From assembly GCA_026770575.1 (NCBI GenBank), contig MU657846.1, positions 1-23,384 on the forward strand: 23,384 bases of DNA. The letters run 5' to 3'. This DNA is from Pelagophyceae sp. CCMP2097. Taxonomy: Eukaryota > Sar > Pelagophyceae. Position numbers and translations under genes: made by a program. Of this stretch, positions 9,952 to 17,979 are shown in pieces (within the stretch, counting starts at the first letter, position 1; every line of letters starts with the position of its first letter). The notes under the pieces were generated by a model. It searched no databases and was not told the DNA's origin. It was given only the letters and a program-made list of their open reading frames with translations.

Positions 9952-10264
9952 CGCGTCGGCCCGCGCAAGCTCCCCCGGGAGACGCGTCGTACATTAAAAG
10001 AAAATGTTCTGATACCGCCACGGGCTCGTCGTGCCTTCGTGGGCGTTGCGGTATATAGGCGCCCCCGTCGCACTTTATATGGCCCTCGCGCCGTGCCTTG
10101 GATTCATAAAACTTCTAATTAACAAACTGCTTTTAAAAAGCGAGAACTGCACGGACAATTCTAAATACCGTGACGTGAACGGACAAACTCTCTCTGCCTC
10201 GGGCGTGTTCGCTAACATCGCCGCCAGGTTTATCACCAAAGCACTCTCGCACGCTACAGGCATC
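9952..10264 (+). promoter_or_regulatory. RPL11 upstream region with TATA-like element
   Basis: This 313-bp intergenic stretch should hold the VMA22-like 3' UTR and the RPL11 promoter. TATATA at 10052-10057, within GGTATATAGGC, is a good TATA-box match about 210 bp before the RPL11 start codon. The region downstream of it becomes locally AT-rich (10070-10150), which fits a 5' UTR. No other gene was seen. Confidence 0.4.
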
Positions 10265-10967
10265 ATGGCTGAGGGCGGCGAGAACAAGATGCGCACCATC
10301 CAGGTGTCGAAGCTGATCCTCAATTGCTGCGTCGGCGAGTCGGGCGACCGATTGACGCGCGCGGCGCGCGTGCTCGAGCAGCTGACGGGCCAGGAGCCGG
10401 TCTACTCCAAAGGTAGGTCCCGCCCCCCGGTGGAGAGGCGGCGGCGGGGGCGCATGCGCGGTGAACCGGCGGGCATGTACGGCTGGCGGCCCACGTCTCT
10501 GCCTGCGGCGCCCCGAGCGCGGCCCCACTAGCGCGATACACGGTCCGCGGCTTTTCCATCCGGAGAAACGAGAAGATCTCCGTGCACGTCACGGTCCGCG
10601 GCGAGAAGGCCATGGAGATCCTGGAGCGCGGCCTCAAGGTCAAGGAGTACGAGCTGCAGCGCAAGAACTTCTCTGCGACTGGCAACTTTGGCTTTGGCAT
10701 CACGGAGCACATCGATCTCGGCATCAAGTACGACCCGACGACGGGCATCTACGGCATGGACTTCTACGCGAGTCGCCGACGCCCGCGCCGCGCCCCGAGC
10801 GACCGAAGCCGACGCGCGCCGCTCCCTAGGTCTGCCTGCAGCGCCCTGGCTACCGCGTCGCGCGCCGCAAGGCTCGCCAGTCGCGCATCGGCAACAAGCA
10901 CAAGATCTCCAAGGACGACGCGATCAAGTGGTTCCAGCAGAAATACGAGGGCATCGTCCTCGGATAA
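10265..10967 (+). CDS. RPL11: 60S ribosomal protein L11 (uL5), three exons with a GC-AG intron
   Basis: Exons are 10265-10412, 10532-10767 and 10830-10967; the product is 173 residues (human 178). Exon 1 gives [20 protein letters not shown] and the QEPVYSK segment. Exon 2 gives [36 protein letters not shown] and GIYGMDFY. Exon 3 gives [17 protein letters not shown] and [13 protein letters not shown]. These are diagnostic of eukaryotic L11, which binds 5S rRNA in the central protuberance. Intron 1 (10413-10531) has the border GTAGGT...CTAG. Intron 2 (10768-10829) must begin with GC: the exon ends TAC and the next bases are GCGAGT, while the only nearby GT gives the wrong phase for the conserved VCLQRPG. 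Confidence 0.95.
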
Positions 10968-11308
10968 GCAGCTCCGTAACAGAGCACCCCCAGTTAAAAA
11001 AAAGGTTCCGACCCACCCAAGCTATTGGACCAACGCGGGCCGCGGACAAAAGCGGCGGGGATCGACCACTCTTGCGTTCTTTACATGAAGAGACGGAGCG
11101 ACAAGCCGCACACACGCATTGAAGAGTCGGAGTTACCAACCGTCTCGCCTTAGTCAGATCGCATCGCCAAGCCGAACTTTCGGACTTCTTCTGTGAACTC
11201 GTTGGTCACGGTGAAACACTGTCGAATTAGATTATCACCGGAAATCTATTAACTATTTTTGGCTCGTGAAGGCGGCTGGCGCTGCGCCGGCCACTCCCGC
11301 GAGACGCC
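10968..11308. other. Intergenic sequence before the gap
   Basis: This is the RPL11 3' flank up to the first N. There is an A8 run near 10996-11003 and a moderately AT-rich stretch around 11220-11265. No gene, RNA or repeat was recognised. The last bases before the gap do not match the minisatellite on the other side. Confidence 0.4.
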
Positions 11309-12188
11309 NNNNNNNNNNNNNNNNNNNNNNNNNNNNNNNNNNNNNNNNNNNNNNNNNNNNNNNNNNNNNNNNNNNNNNNNNNNNNNNNNNNNNNNNNNNN
11401 NNNNNNNNNNNNNNNNNNNNNNNNNNNNNNNNNNNNNNNNNNNNNNNNNNNNNNNNNNNNNNNNNNNNNNNNNNNNNNNNNNNNNNNNNNNNNNNNNNNN
11501 NNNNNNNNNNNNNNNNNNNNNNNNNNNNNNNNNNNNNNNNNNNNNNNNNNNNNNNNNNNNNNNNNNNNNNNNNNNNNNNNNNNNNNNNNNNNNNNNNNNN
11601 NNNNNNNNNNNNNNNNNNNNNNNNNNNNNNNNNNNNNNNNNNNNNNNNNNNNNNNNNNNNNNNNNNNNNNNNNNNNNNNNNNNNNNNNNNNNNNNNNNNN
11701 NNNNNNNNNNNNNNNNNNNNNNNNNNNNNNNNNNNNNNNNNNNNNNNNNNNNNNNNNNNNNNNNNNNNNNNNNNNNNNNNNNNNNNNNNNNNNNNNNNNN
11801 NNNNNNNNNNNNNNNNNNNNNNNNNNNNNNNNNNNNNNNNNNNNNNNNNNNNNNNNNNNNNNNNNNNNNNNNNNNNNNNNNNNNNNNNNNNNNNNNNNNN
11901 NNNNNNNNNNNNNNNNNNNNNNNNNNNNNNNNNNNNNNNNNNNNNNNNNNNNNNNNNNNNNNNNNNNNNNNNNNNNNNNNNNNNNNNNNNNNNNNNNNNN
12001 NNNNNNNNNNNNNNNNNNNNNNNNNNNNNNNNNNNNNNNNNNNNNNNNNNNNNNNNNNNNNNNNNNNNNNNNNNNNNNNNNNNNNNNNNNNNNNNNNNNN
12101 NNNNNNNNNNNNNNNNNNNNNNNNNNNNNNNNNNNNNNNNNNNNNNNNNNNNNNNNNNNNNNNNNNNNNNNNNNNNNNNNNNNNNNNN
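11309..12188. other. Assembly gap (880 N)
   Basis: All bases are N. The right edge runs straight into a 33-bp tandem repeat, so the gap probably reflects an unassembled repeat array. Its true length is unknown, and reading frames spanning it are meaningless. Confidence 0.99.
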
Positions 12189-12320
12189 GGGAGGCCCCCG
12201 CGCAGGTGTCCGCTGCCCCTCGGGAGGCCCCCGCGCAGGTGTCCGCTGCCCCTCGGGAGGCCCCCGCGCAGGTGTCCGCTGCCTTTCGGGAGGCCCCCGC
12301 GCAGGTGCCCGCTGCCCCCC
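12189..12320. repeat. 33-bp minisatellite, four visible copies
   Basis: Four head-to-tail copies of a 33-bp unit that begins GGGAGGCCCCCGCGCAGGTG, at 12189, 12222, 12255 and 12288. Copies 1 and 2 are identical; copy 3 has CTTT in place of CCCT near its end and copy 4 has T to C changes. The array touches the gap and ends 29 bp beyond the stop codon of the gene at 12350. The unit length is divisible by three and stays open in several frames, but I see no sign that it is translated. Confidence 0.9.
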
Positions 12321-12349
12321 GTAAGGCTTGGGATCACTGTACGGCCCTC

Positions 12350-13396
12350 TTAGATGGTCGGGAAGCCGACGAGGCCGCCGCTCGGGTCAGGCGGCGCGCC
12401 GCCCGAGTTGAACAGGAGCTGCTGCACGACGAAGACGGCGACGGCAGCGGCGACGCCGATGAGGGCGCCGCCGTTCCCATCGGCCTCGTCGCGCGCCGCG
12501 TCGGCCTGCTTGGAGTAGCTCTGCGGCTCCTTGGCCCGCGGCGCCAGCAGCGCCACCTCTTGCTCGAGGTCGGCCAGCAGCGACGCAGTCAGCCACCGCT
12601 CATCCGCCGTCGCGCCCGCCGTCGCCTGCAGCTCCGAGAGCGCCAGCAGCACGCCGCCGTCGGCCTAAAGGGAGACACGTCGGAAGCGGCCCGCGACAAG
12701 GCCGGGCCGCACCTTGTTGCGCTGGTTCGCCGCGGCCCTGAGCGCCGGCGAGAGGAGCGTGGCGACGGCGCGCGCCGCCGCCGGCGATGCGTCGGCGGAC
12801 TCGACGTTTCCGGCGATGAGCGCCGCCTCGTACGCGCGCGTCTTCTCGCTCTCGCTCACGGCCTTGGCCCACGTGCCCGCGGAGCGCAGCTGTTGGCGCC
12901 GCGCGGCCACGCGCTGCCACCGCGCCTCGACGTCGGCGGCCGCCGCGCCGCGGAAGCGCCGGCGGACGTCGATCTTGCCCGCGTCGAAGAGCTCGATTGC
13001 CTTGGCCAGCGCGATAAACCGCTCCCCCGCCTTATCCCGCGACGTTGCACCCGACGGCAAGATGCCGTCGAGCTCGCCCGAGAGCCACGCGGCGCGCACG
13101 TCGTACGATCGCAGAACGGGCTGCCACAGCGCGCCGTGCGCCGCCCAGTAGTCTGCGAGCTCGGACGACGACGCCGCGGACGCCGCCTCGGACGGCGCCA
13201 CTGCAGACGGCGCCGCCGCCGCGTCTTCCGCCGGCGCGCCGTCGCCGCGGCTCTTCTTCGGCCGCGCCTCCGCCTCGCCCTCTGGCTCCAGCGCCCGCTG
13301 CGCCGCGATTCGACTCGGCGCCGAGCCCGGAGCGAGGAAGCACGACGCCGGCGCCGCGAGGCTCAACGCGAGGGAGGCCATCCATAAGTGCGCCAT
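12350..13396 (-). CDS. Plastid-targeted membrane protein of unknown function, two exons
   Basis: Exon 1 is 13396-12713 and exon 2 is 12664-12350. The 48-bp intron has AAG|GTGCGG and CCCTTTAG borders in phase 0; the product is 332 residues. The N-terminus MASLALSLAAPASCFLAPG (second Met, codon 6) is a signal peptide with a Phe-containing cleavage site like the ASAF motif of complex-plastid proteins, followed by a basic and then acidic, Ala-rich transit-like region. Residues 80-280 are predicted soluble and helical, including ELADYWAAHGALWQPVLRSY, WLSGELDGILPSGATSRDKA and AGERFIALAKAIELFDAGKI. A single membrane span lies near residues 293-313 (ALIGVAAAVAVFVVQQLLF), leaving a short Gly/Pro-rich tail. 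I recognise no family. A thylakoid or envelope protein anchored by its C-terminus is a reasonable inference. Confidence 0.7.
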
Positions 13397-14298
13397 GCGC
13401 GTGCTGCCGCGGTACGGCGGTCGACGTGGGGGGTCGAGGAACCCAGTCTGATCAGCTGACTCCTTTTTTTAGGCGAGACGGAACAAGTCTGAGCCTCCGA
13501 GGCTCCGACTCAATCACACGGTTGTTTGGCCACGGAATTCATACTATCACACGAAGGGTCGGAAATAAATAAAAGGAGAGAGAGGAAAATGAAAAGTCAT
13601 GGAGGAAGGCAATGGGGGCGGATGCTGCCGAGGGCGAAGGATGCGGCAACGTCGTAGAATCGACTATTAGATGTTGCTGTAAACCCTGCAACAACCATGT
13701 TCCAACAGGCACAGCGCACGTATATAGAGCTCTGGTGCTCAGGAACGAAGGTTGTGAGGCCCTTGTGAATCTTCCGAGTGATCCACGTCGTCCCCGTCGA
13801 CGAGAAAGTTACTCCGTCTCCATTCAGAGTTGCGTATCACCCTTCGAAAAACTTATTATAACGGACACGGAGTAACTTTGTCGATCACGCGTCGCCGCGG
13901 CGAGCCGATAACCTGCGTATAGTCCTCGGACGCGGCGGATCCTTCCTCCTCTTTTGGGCTTCACCACACGTACCGTCCCCAATGCGGGCGTGCTGCAGCG
14001 GCGACCGAAGCGTCCGGGGCGGTCCGGCTCGTCGTCACGGCAGCGTCGAGCCTGGGCGAGGACAAAGGGCCCGCGCATCCTTCCCCTTCGGACTTCCCCT
14101 TAGGACTTCCCCTTCGGACTGCAGAGTCGCACCAGGGTTGCGCCGCGGCGGCATCGCTGGCGGCTTTAGCCTCGGCGTGGGCGTCGGCTTGTGCAGCGGC
14201 TTGGGCCGCGGCGTCGGCGTCGGCGTCGGCCACGGCCGCGGCAGCCGGGGCTTGGGCCGCGGCGTCGGCCATGGGCTCGGTGCGCGACGACGCCGCGC
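13397..14298. other. Intergenic or degenerate region with inverted repeat and simple repeats
   Basis: No supported complete gene. It contains GAGCCT-CCG-AGGCTC near 13490-13508, overlapping AATAAA motifs at 13564-13573, a TATATA near 13729, a perfect 13-bp inverted repeat (13805-13817 and 13867-13879), three copies of a CTTCCCCTT-type 14-15-bp repeat around 14085-14120, and GGCGTC hexamer repeats around 14205-14235. The part from 13961 to 14298 is open on the minus strand and may be the displaced C-terminal coding region of the gene at 14299 (Ala/Asp/Gln-rich). Confidence 0.4.
13805..13879. repeat. Perfect 13-bp inverted repeat with 49-bp spacer
   Basis: AAAGTTACTCCGT at 13805-13817 is matched by its exact reverse complement at 13867-13879. 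The spacer is relatively AT-rich for this window. It could be a hairpin or the ends of a tiny non-autonomous element; no target-site duplication was identified. Confidence 0.6.
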
Positions 14299-14464
14299 TC
14301 AGCAGTGGTTCGCCGGCGTCGCTTTCGCGGGCCCGCTTTGGGGCCGGCGGTTGGACCCTTGGGCCGCGGCGTCGGCCATGGGCTCGGTGCGCGACGACGC
14401 CGCGCTCAGCAGTGGTTCGCCGGCGTCGCTTTCGCGGGCCCGCTTTGGGGCCGGCGGTTGGACC
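14251..14464. repeat. Perfect 107-bp tandem duplication
   Basis: The 107 bases at 14251-14357 recur without a mismatch at 14358-14464. Because 107 is not divisible by three, the minus-strand reading frame of the gene at 14299 shifts on crossing from one copy to the next. Both copies code for the same PPAPKRARESDAG and SAASSRTEPMADAAAQ segments, in two frames. Confidence 0.95.
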
Positions 14465-14892
14465 GTGGTGGTCTTCAGATAGGTGAGGAGCTGGCTCGGC
14501 CAGACGGCGTGCGGCGAAAAACCCTCTTCGTGAAAGGATTTCACACTGGAGTTGCCCGGCAGCCGGGCCCCGAACGTGTACCACTTGAGCCGGGCGCCCG
14601 TGTCCGTCTTCGAGTACGGGGCATCGGCATGTACAAAGTTGAGCTCCGAGCAGCCGTTCACGAGATAAATCCCGAGCTTCGCGAGCTGCGACTTGTTGCC
14701 GAGCGCCTCGAACATCTTGTCGAAGGTGGCCGGTGCGAGGTAGAGCATCTCGTACCAGGTGGAGTGCCGGTGCCTCGACCAAAAGGGACGCGTCGGCTTC
14801 ACACAGAATGGCACGCCTCTGATCTCACCGCCCGTGAGACGGTCCAAGCTTTGGAACCGCGCGACGAGCCCCTCGCTGCCGGGGCCGTCCAT
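14299..14892 (-). CDS. Protein of unknown function, frame broken by a tandem duplication
   Basis: Open from ATG at 14892 to a stop at 14299 (197 residues). The first 145 residues look like a real folded domain: GGEIRGVPFCVKPTRPFWSR, TWYEMLYLAPATFDKMFEAL, GNKSQLAKLGIYLVNGCSEL and a WYTFGARLPGNSSVKSFHEE stretch. I cannot assign a family. The end is disordered (PAPKRARESDAG...). Crossing the 107-bp duplication changes the frame and leads to an early stop after about 20 unrelated residues. With one copy only, translation would continue in the frame that stays open to 13961, into an Ala/Asp/Gln-rich tail. A CCTATAG acceptor-like site lies just upstream of the ATG, so a further 5' exon is possible. 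Confidence 0.5.
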   Translation of the reverse strand: MDGPGSEGLVARFQSLDRLTGGEIRGVPFCVKPTRPFWSRHRHSTWYEMLYLAPATFDKMFEALGNKSQLAKLGIYLVNGCSELNFVHADAPYSKTDTGARLKWYTFGARLPGNSSVKSFHEEGFSPHAVWPSQLLTYLKTTTVQPPAPKRARESDAGEPLLSAASSRTEPMADAAAQGSNRRPQSGPAKATPANHC

Positions 14893-15272
14893 CGTCCCAG
14901 GGCCGCGGCCGGACCCTATAGGCGCATACAGCGCAGAAGGACGAAAGGCTCGGTGAGCTCTGCGTAACTAGCTAACGTTCGAAAACGTGTGTTCACGACA
15001 CGACTCCTGACTTCCGAAAACCTCTCTCTCCAAACAGCCGTGGTCACTGGCAGGCTGAAGAAGTTCTTCTCATCATCAGACCCACTCGCCTGCGAGTGCA
15101 AAAGTTTTTTTTCTCAAAACGTTGTCCCCCAATCAATCAAATCAAATCAATTTATTTAATCAAATCCATTTTATTGAGCAACCGGGCGACTTGCAGGCAA
15201 GTGTCCTCAGACCCTCGGGCGGAGAGGTCATCGCGACGCCCGCCGCACGCCGGCGTGTGGAGGGTGCGATGC
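14893..15272. other. Intergenic region with AT-rich block
   Basis: This lies between the LSM10-like stop codon and the start of the unknown gene, both on the minus strand. At 15126-15175 there is an AT-rich block of AATCAAATC-type repeats, unusual for this GC-rich DNA; read on the minus strand it contains AATAAA motifs about 100-140 bp after the LSM10-like stop and may hold that gene's poly(A) signal. Confidence 0.45.
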
Positions 15273-16057
15273 TTAGTCCATGGCCATGAACCCTCGGCCC
15301 GAATCTCGATGTTGCGGCGCGGCGATTTCGATGGCGTCGGGCAATACGGCGCGCTCGGCGGCGGGCCGGAACGACCGCGTCTGCGCGCGGTCCGCGCGCG
15401 CGCGCGCCTGTCCCGGGAAAGTCACCGCAGGAGCATCGAAGCGCGAAAGGGGACGCTGCGGGCGGACGTCGAGGTACTGGTCCAGCGACCGCAAAGCGTC
15501 GACCTAGCCGCGGCACCTCGCGCGGGCGATCCGCGAGGCGCGGGCGATCCGCGGGGCGCGGTCCACGCACGTCGTCGGGAAAGAGCACGAATCGGATCGT
15601 GGACCCGTTGAGGTATGCGTCGCCGAGGGTGCGCACGGCGCCGGTGCGCAGCGTGACACGCGCGTCCGTGAGGTTGACGTTGAGGTTGCGGTCGACGTCG
15701 TAGAGCACGCCGACGACGGCGGTGTCGTTCTTCAGCTCGAACCTAGTCTCGAAGCTGCGCGCGCCGCCGCCGGCCGCTCCGGCCCGAGGCTGCTCCGGCC
15801 CCGCGGCGGGTCGACGCCGCCCGGTGCGTGAGCCGCTCGCCGCGCATGCTCTGGAGGACGACGGCGAGCGTGCGGTGCGCCGGCGGGACGAACTTCTTCC
15901 GCCGCCGCTTCGCGCCGCCCTCGCCGCGCGCGCCCGCCGCGGCGCCCACATCGCCGCGCGCGGGCCGCGGCGCCGACGCCTCGTCGGGGGGCGCGTCGCC
16001 GAACGCGCGCCGGGGCGAGTAGATCAAATCGGCCGGCGGTGGCCGCCGCGCCGCCAT
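15273..16057 (-). CDS. Sm-like protein, LSM10-like, three exons
   Basis: Exons on the minus strand are 16057-15828, 15742-15571 and 15503-15273; the product is 210 residues. Residues 45-56 are basic (KRRRKK), a likely nuclear signal. The Sm fold starts at LQSMRGERLT, Sm motif 1 is FELKNDTAVVGVLYDVDRNL at 78-97, and Sm motif 2 is LNGSTIRFVLFPDD at 121-134, followed by VDALRSLDQYLD. The PDDVD ending after Sm2 resembles LSM10, the U7 snRNP subunit for histone mRNA 3' processing, but SmD1 or another LSm cannot be excluded. The C-terminal 65 residues are low-complexity. The intron 1 donor is either GC (15827, giving an uninterrupted strand GERLTFELKND) or GT (15815, inserting HRAA within a core beta strand); I favour GC. 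Intron 2 is GTGCGT...GGCTAG. Confidence 0.65.
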
Positions 16058-16107
16058 CGTTGCGCGTCGCCGGGGCTTTCGTTGAGTGGCGCGACGGGGG
16101 CTTTGAG

Positions 16108-16380
16108 TCACACTGCCGACTGCTTCAACTGCGACTTTCGCCTGGCGCGTGTGGCCGCGGCGCAGCAGCGCGAGGGCGGGGACGCGCTTGCGCTTTCCGT
16201 GCGCCGCTTCAAGGCGACGTACCCGACGGATGTCTCGGGCCGCGCGGAGACTTGGGCGGTGGCGAACCTCGAGTACGCAGACCTGGGCGTCGACGAGTCC
16301 GCGCCGCCGTTCCGCGACGCGACCGTGGCAAAGGCGCAGAAGCGCGCGTGGGCCTCGTTGCGCGTCGTGCTTTCGTTGAG
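16108..16380 (+). pseudogene. Coding-like fragment without a visible start codon
   Basis: One plus-strand frame reads TADCFNCDFRLARVAAAQQR, ATYPTDVSGRAETWAVANLE, YADLGVDESAPPF and AKAQKRAWASLRVV, which looks more protein-like than the other frames here. There is no in-frame ATG before it without running antisense through the LSM10-like exon 1. It could be an internal exon of an unannotated gene, a remnant, or chance in GC-rich DNA. No family was recognised. Confidence 0.25.
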
Positions 16381-16414
16381 GGTGATCGATAGTCACCAAG
16401 TTGGTTCGATGTTT

Positions 16415-16438
16415 TCGCCGAAAAGACCTTTTCGGCGA
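16415..16438. repeat. Perfect 11-bp inverted repeat (hairpin)
   Basis: TCGCCGAAAAG and its exact reverse complement are separated by two bases (AC). It would form a strong hairpin in RNA or a cruciform in DNA. It lies between genes and its role is unknown. Confidence 0.7.
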
Positions 16439-16900
16439 CATGACCCCCGACCTCCGGAGAGACCGTATCGCCCGGGGTAGGTTACAAGACGTGTCGTGGA
16501 CGAGCAGAGTCAAACAAGGAGCCACAGAGACCGAACGGTTTCCAATGGCAAAGGACGCCGCGCTCCGAGTAAGCGCACCCGGCTGTGCAGAGCTAGGATC
16601 GGGGGGTGGCTCGATTCTCCTAAAAATCGAAATGCTAGTCAACTCGACTGGTGTTGGTAGGTGGAATGAGAGCACTATTGATCGGCGAGGCGTTCGCGCG
16701 CGAGGCGTCCGGTCTCCGCGAGGCGTGCGCGCTTTCGTGCGGCCTCGGCACGCCGGGGCGCGCGGAGGCGCTGACGACGCCTCGCGGCCGCGCTGACGAC
16801 GCCTCGCGGCCGCGCTGCGTTCAAGGCCGGCGCGCGGACGAACTTCGTTTTGCTGATGATGGTCCCGAGGGTCGGTTCCAAGATGATCTAATCGCTCCTC

Positions 16901-17737
16901 ATGTCCCACGGTTCCGTCTTGATGAAGGGCGAGGGCACGGAGAGAAGACTCGTCGGGGCGGACCCGACGAGGCCGCTGCCAAAGCTCCTCGAGCGCTTCT
17001 GGGAGGACAAGCAGGGGAGCTTCAAAGCTTACGAAGCCGTCGGCTCAAGACGAGCAAGTGCCTCCACTTCAACGAAACGACAAACGTCTTTTCGCCGGGC
17101 GTACTCTACCGCGGCGCCAAGCCGTCGCTCCTCGGCGACATCGGGGCGCGCGCAATCTGCCTCCCAAGACTCAACGTCCTCGCGCGCGCCCTCTCCGCCG
17201 TGACCAAAGTCGGGGGCGTCGAGCACTCGGACACAAAGGCCCAATTCGACTGCGCGGCGCACCGATTCAAGACCGAGTTTCTGCGCATCGACCGCTTCTA
17301 CGACGAGTGCAGACATGCGGCCTTGTACGCACCCTTGGGACGTTCGCGGGGCACGGACTCCGAGCAACGCAGGCCTCGGCGACTCGACGCACGTGCTCTG
17401 GCTGCCCTACGAGGCCGTCAAGGACGGCGCACCGGGGCAGCGGGACGCCCTCGCGACCCTCCAGCGGTTCCTCCAACTCATCCGTCGCGGCGGCTCTCGC
17501 CCAGGGCTTGACGGCTGCCTGCGTGTCGCCCCGCAGGCCTCTCCGTAGGATGTGCGCGATCTTACGGCGTCGACGACGCAATTCGCGCCGCACGAGGCGT
17601 CGCGGTCCTTTCGAGAACCGGAAAAATGCGAGGCCGAGATCAACAAGGCGTACGGCGAGGCGTGCGCCAAGAGGGTCGTCGATCAGCTCTACAACCCGAC
17701 GTTCCCCTTCGGGCGGCGAACCACGTGGGAATCTTAA
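16901..17737 (+). CDS. Sulfotransferase-like gene, exon structure unresolved, possible frameshift
   Basis: Four coding-like blocks run in order in different frames. (1) From ATG 16901: MSHGSVLMKGEGTERRLVG and PLPKLLERFWEDKQGSFKAY. (2) About 17035-17340: CLHFNETTNVFSPGVLYRG, then GARAICLPRLNVLARALSAV and HRFKTEFLRIDRFYDEC. (3) About 17372-17480: STHVLWLPYEAVKDGAPGQ and LATLQRFLQLI. (4) About 17552-17737: EINKAYGEACAKRVVDQLYN to a TAA stop. Block 2 resembles the segment of PAPS-dependent sulfotransferases that carries the LxRxNxLxxxLS motif, and block 3 the VLxLxYExLxxD...LxxFL segment. The N-terminal PAPS loop is not seen. The stretch between blocks 2 and 3 is too short for a convincing intron and blocks 1 and 2 differ by one frame without good splice sites, so the copy may be a pseudogene or contain sequence errors. 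Confidence 0.4.
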
Positions 17738-17979
17738 TACGTGACTTCGTACGCATCCCAGTCAGGCCGCGCCGCACTGTGAGGACGGAGTGCGGGAAAC
17801 GAGCTGTCCCACCGCGCGCAGTCTCTCGAGTGCCTCGCGAGCGCTCTCGAGGCGATGCGGAAGCCGTCCGATAGAGCAGTTCATCATCCCCGGCTGCGTG
17901 CGAGGCCTTATCGGAAGCTTTTAAAACACGTCGACGGACCTCCGACCGGCGCCGCCCCGAGCCCCTTTTGGCGGCGGTG

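Larger units (their letters stand above)
16058..16900. other. Region between divergent genes with a coding-like fragment
   Basis: It holds the upstream region of the LSM10-like gene and of the sulfotransferase-like gene. Seen here: a coding-like fragment at 16108-16380, a perfect hairpin at 16415-16438, and a 22-bp tandem duplication (unit starting CTGACGACGCCTCGCGGC) around 16770-16815. Possible 5' exons of the sulfotransferase-like gene could lie in 16640-16900, but none was identified with confidence. Confidence 0.4.

Noticed and set aside
11249..12353. Open frames of about 350 codons spanning the gap
   Set aside because: They are open only because the Ns have no stop codons.
12206..13387. 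393-codon plus-strand frame including the minisatellite
   Set aside because: It is the antisense of the plastid-targeted gene; composition is Arg-rich and no domain is visible. Translation of the repeat is not supported.
13612..13875. 87-codon plus-strand frame with several cysteines
   Set aside because: No recognised motif, it crosses the inverted repeat, and nothing suggests a promoter or splice sites; not enough to call a gene.
16415..16438. Intrinsic bacterial-type terminator
   Set aside because: The hairpin is AT/GC mixed without a following T run and the genome is eukaryotic.
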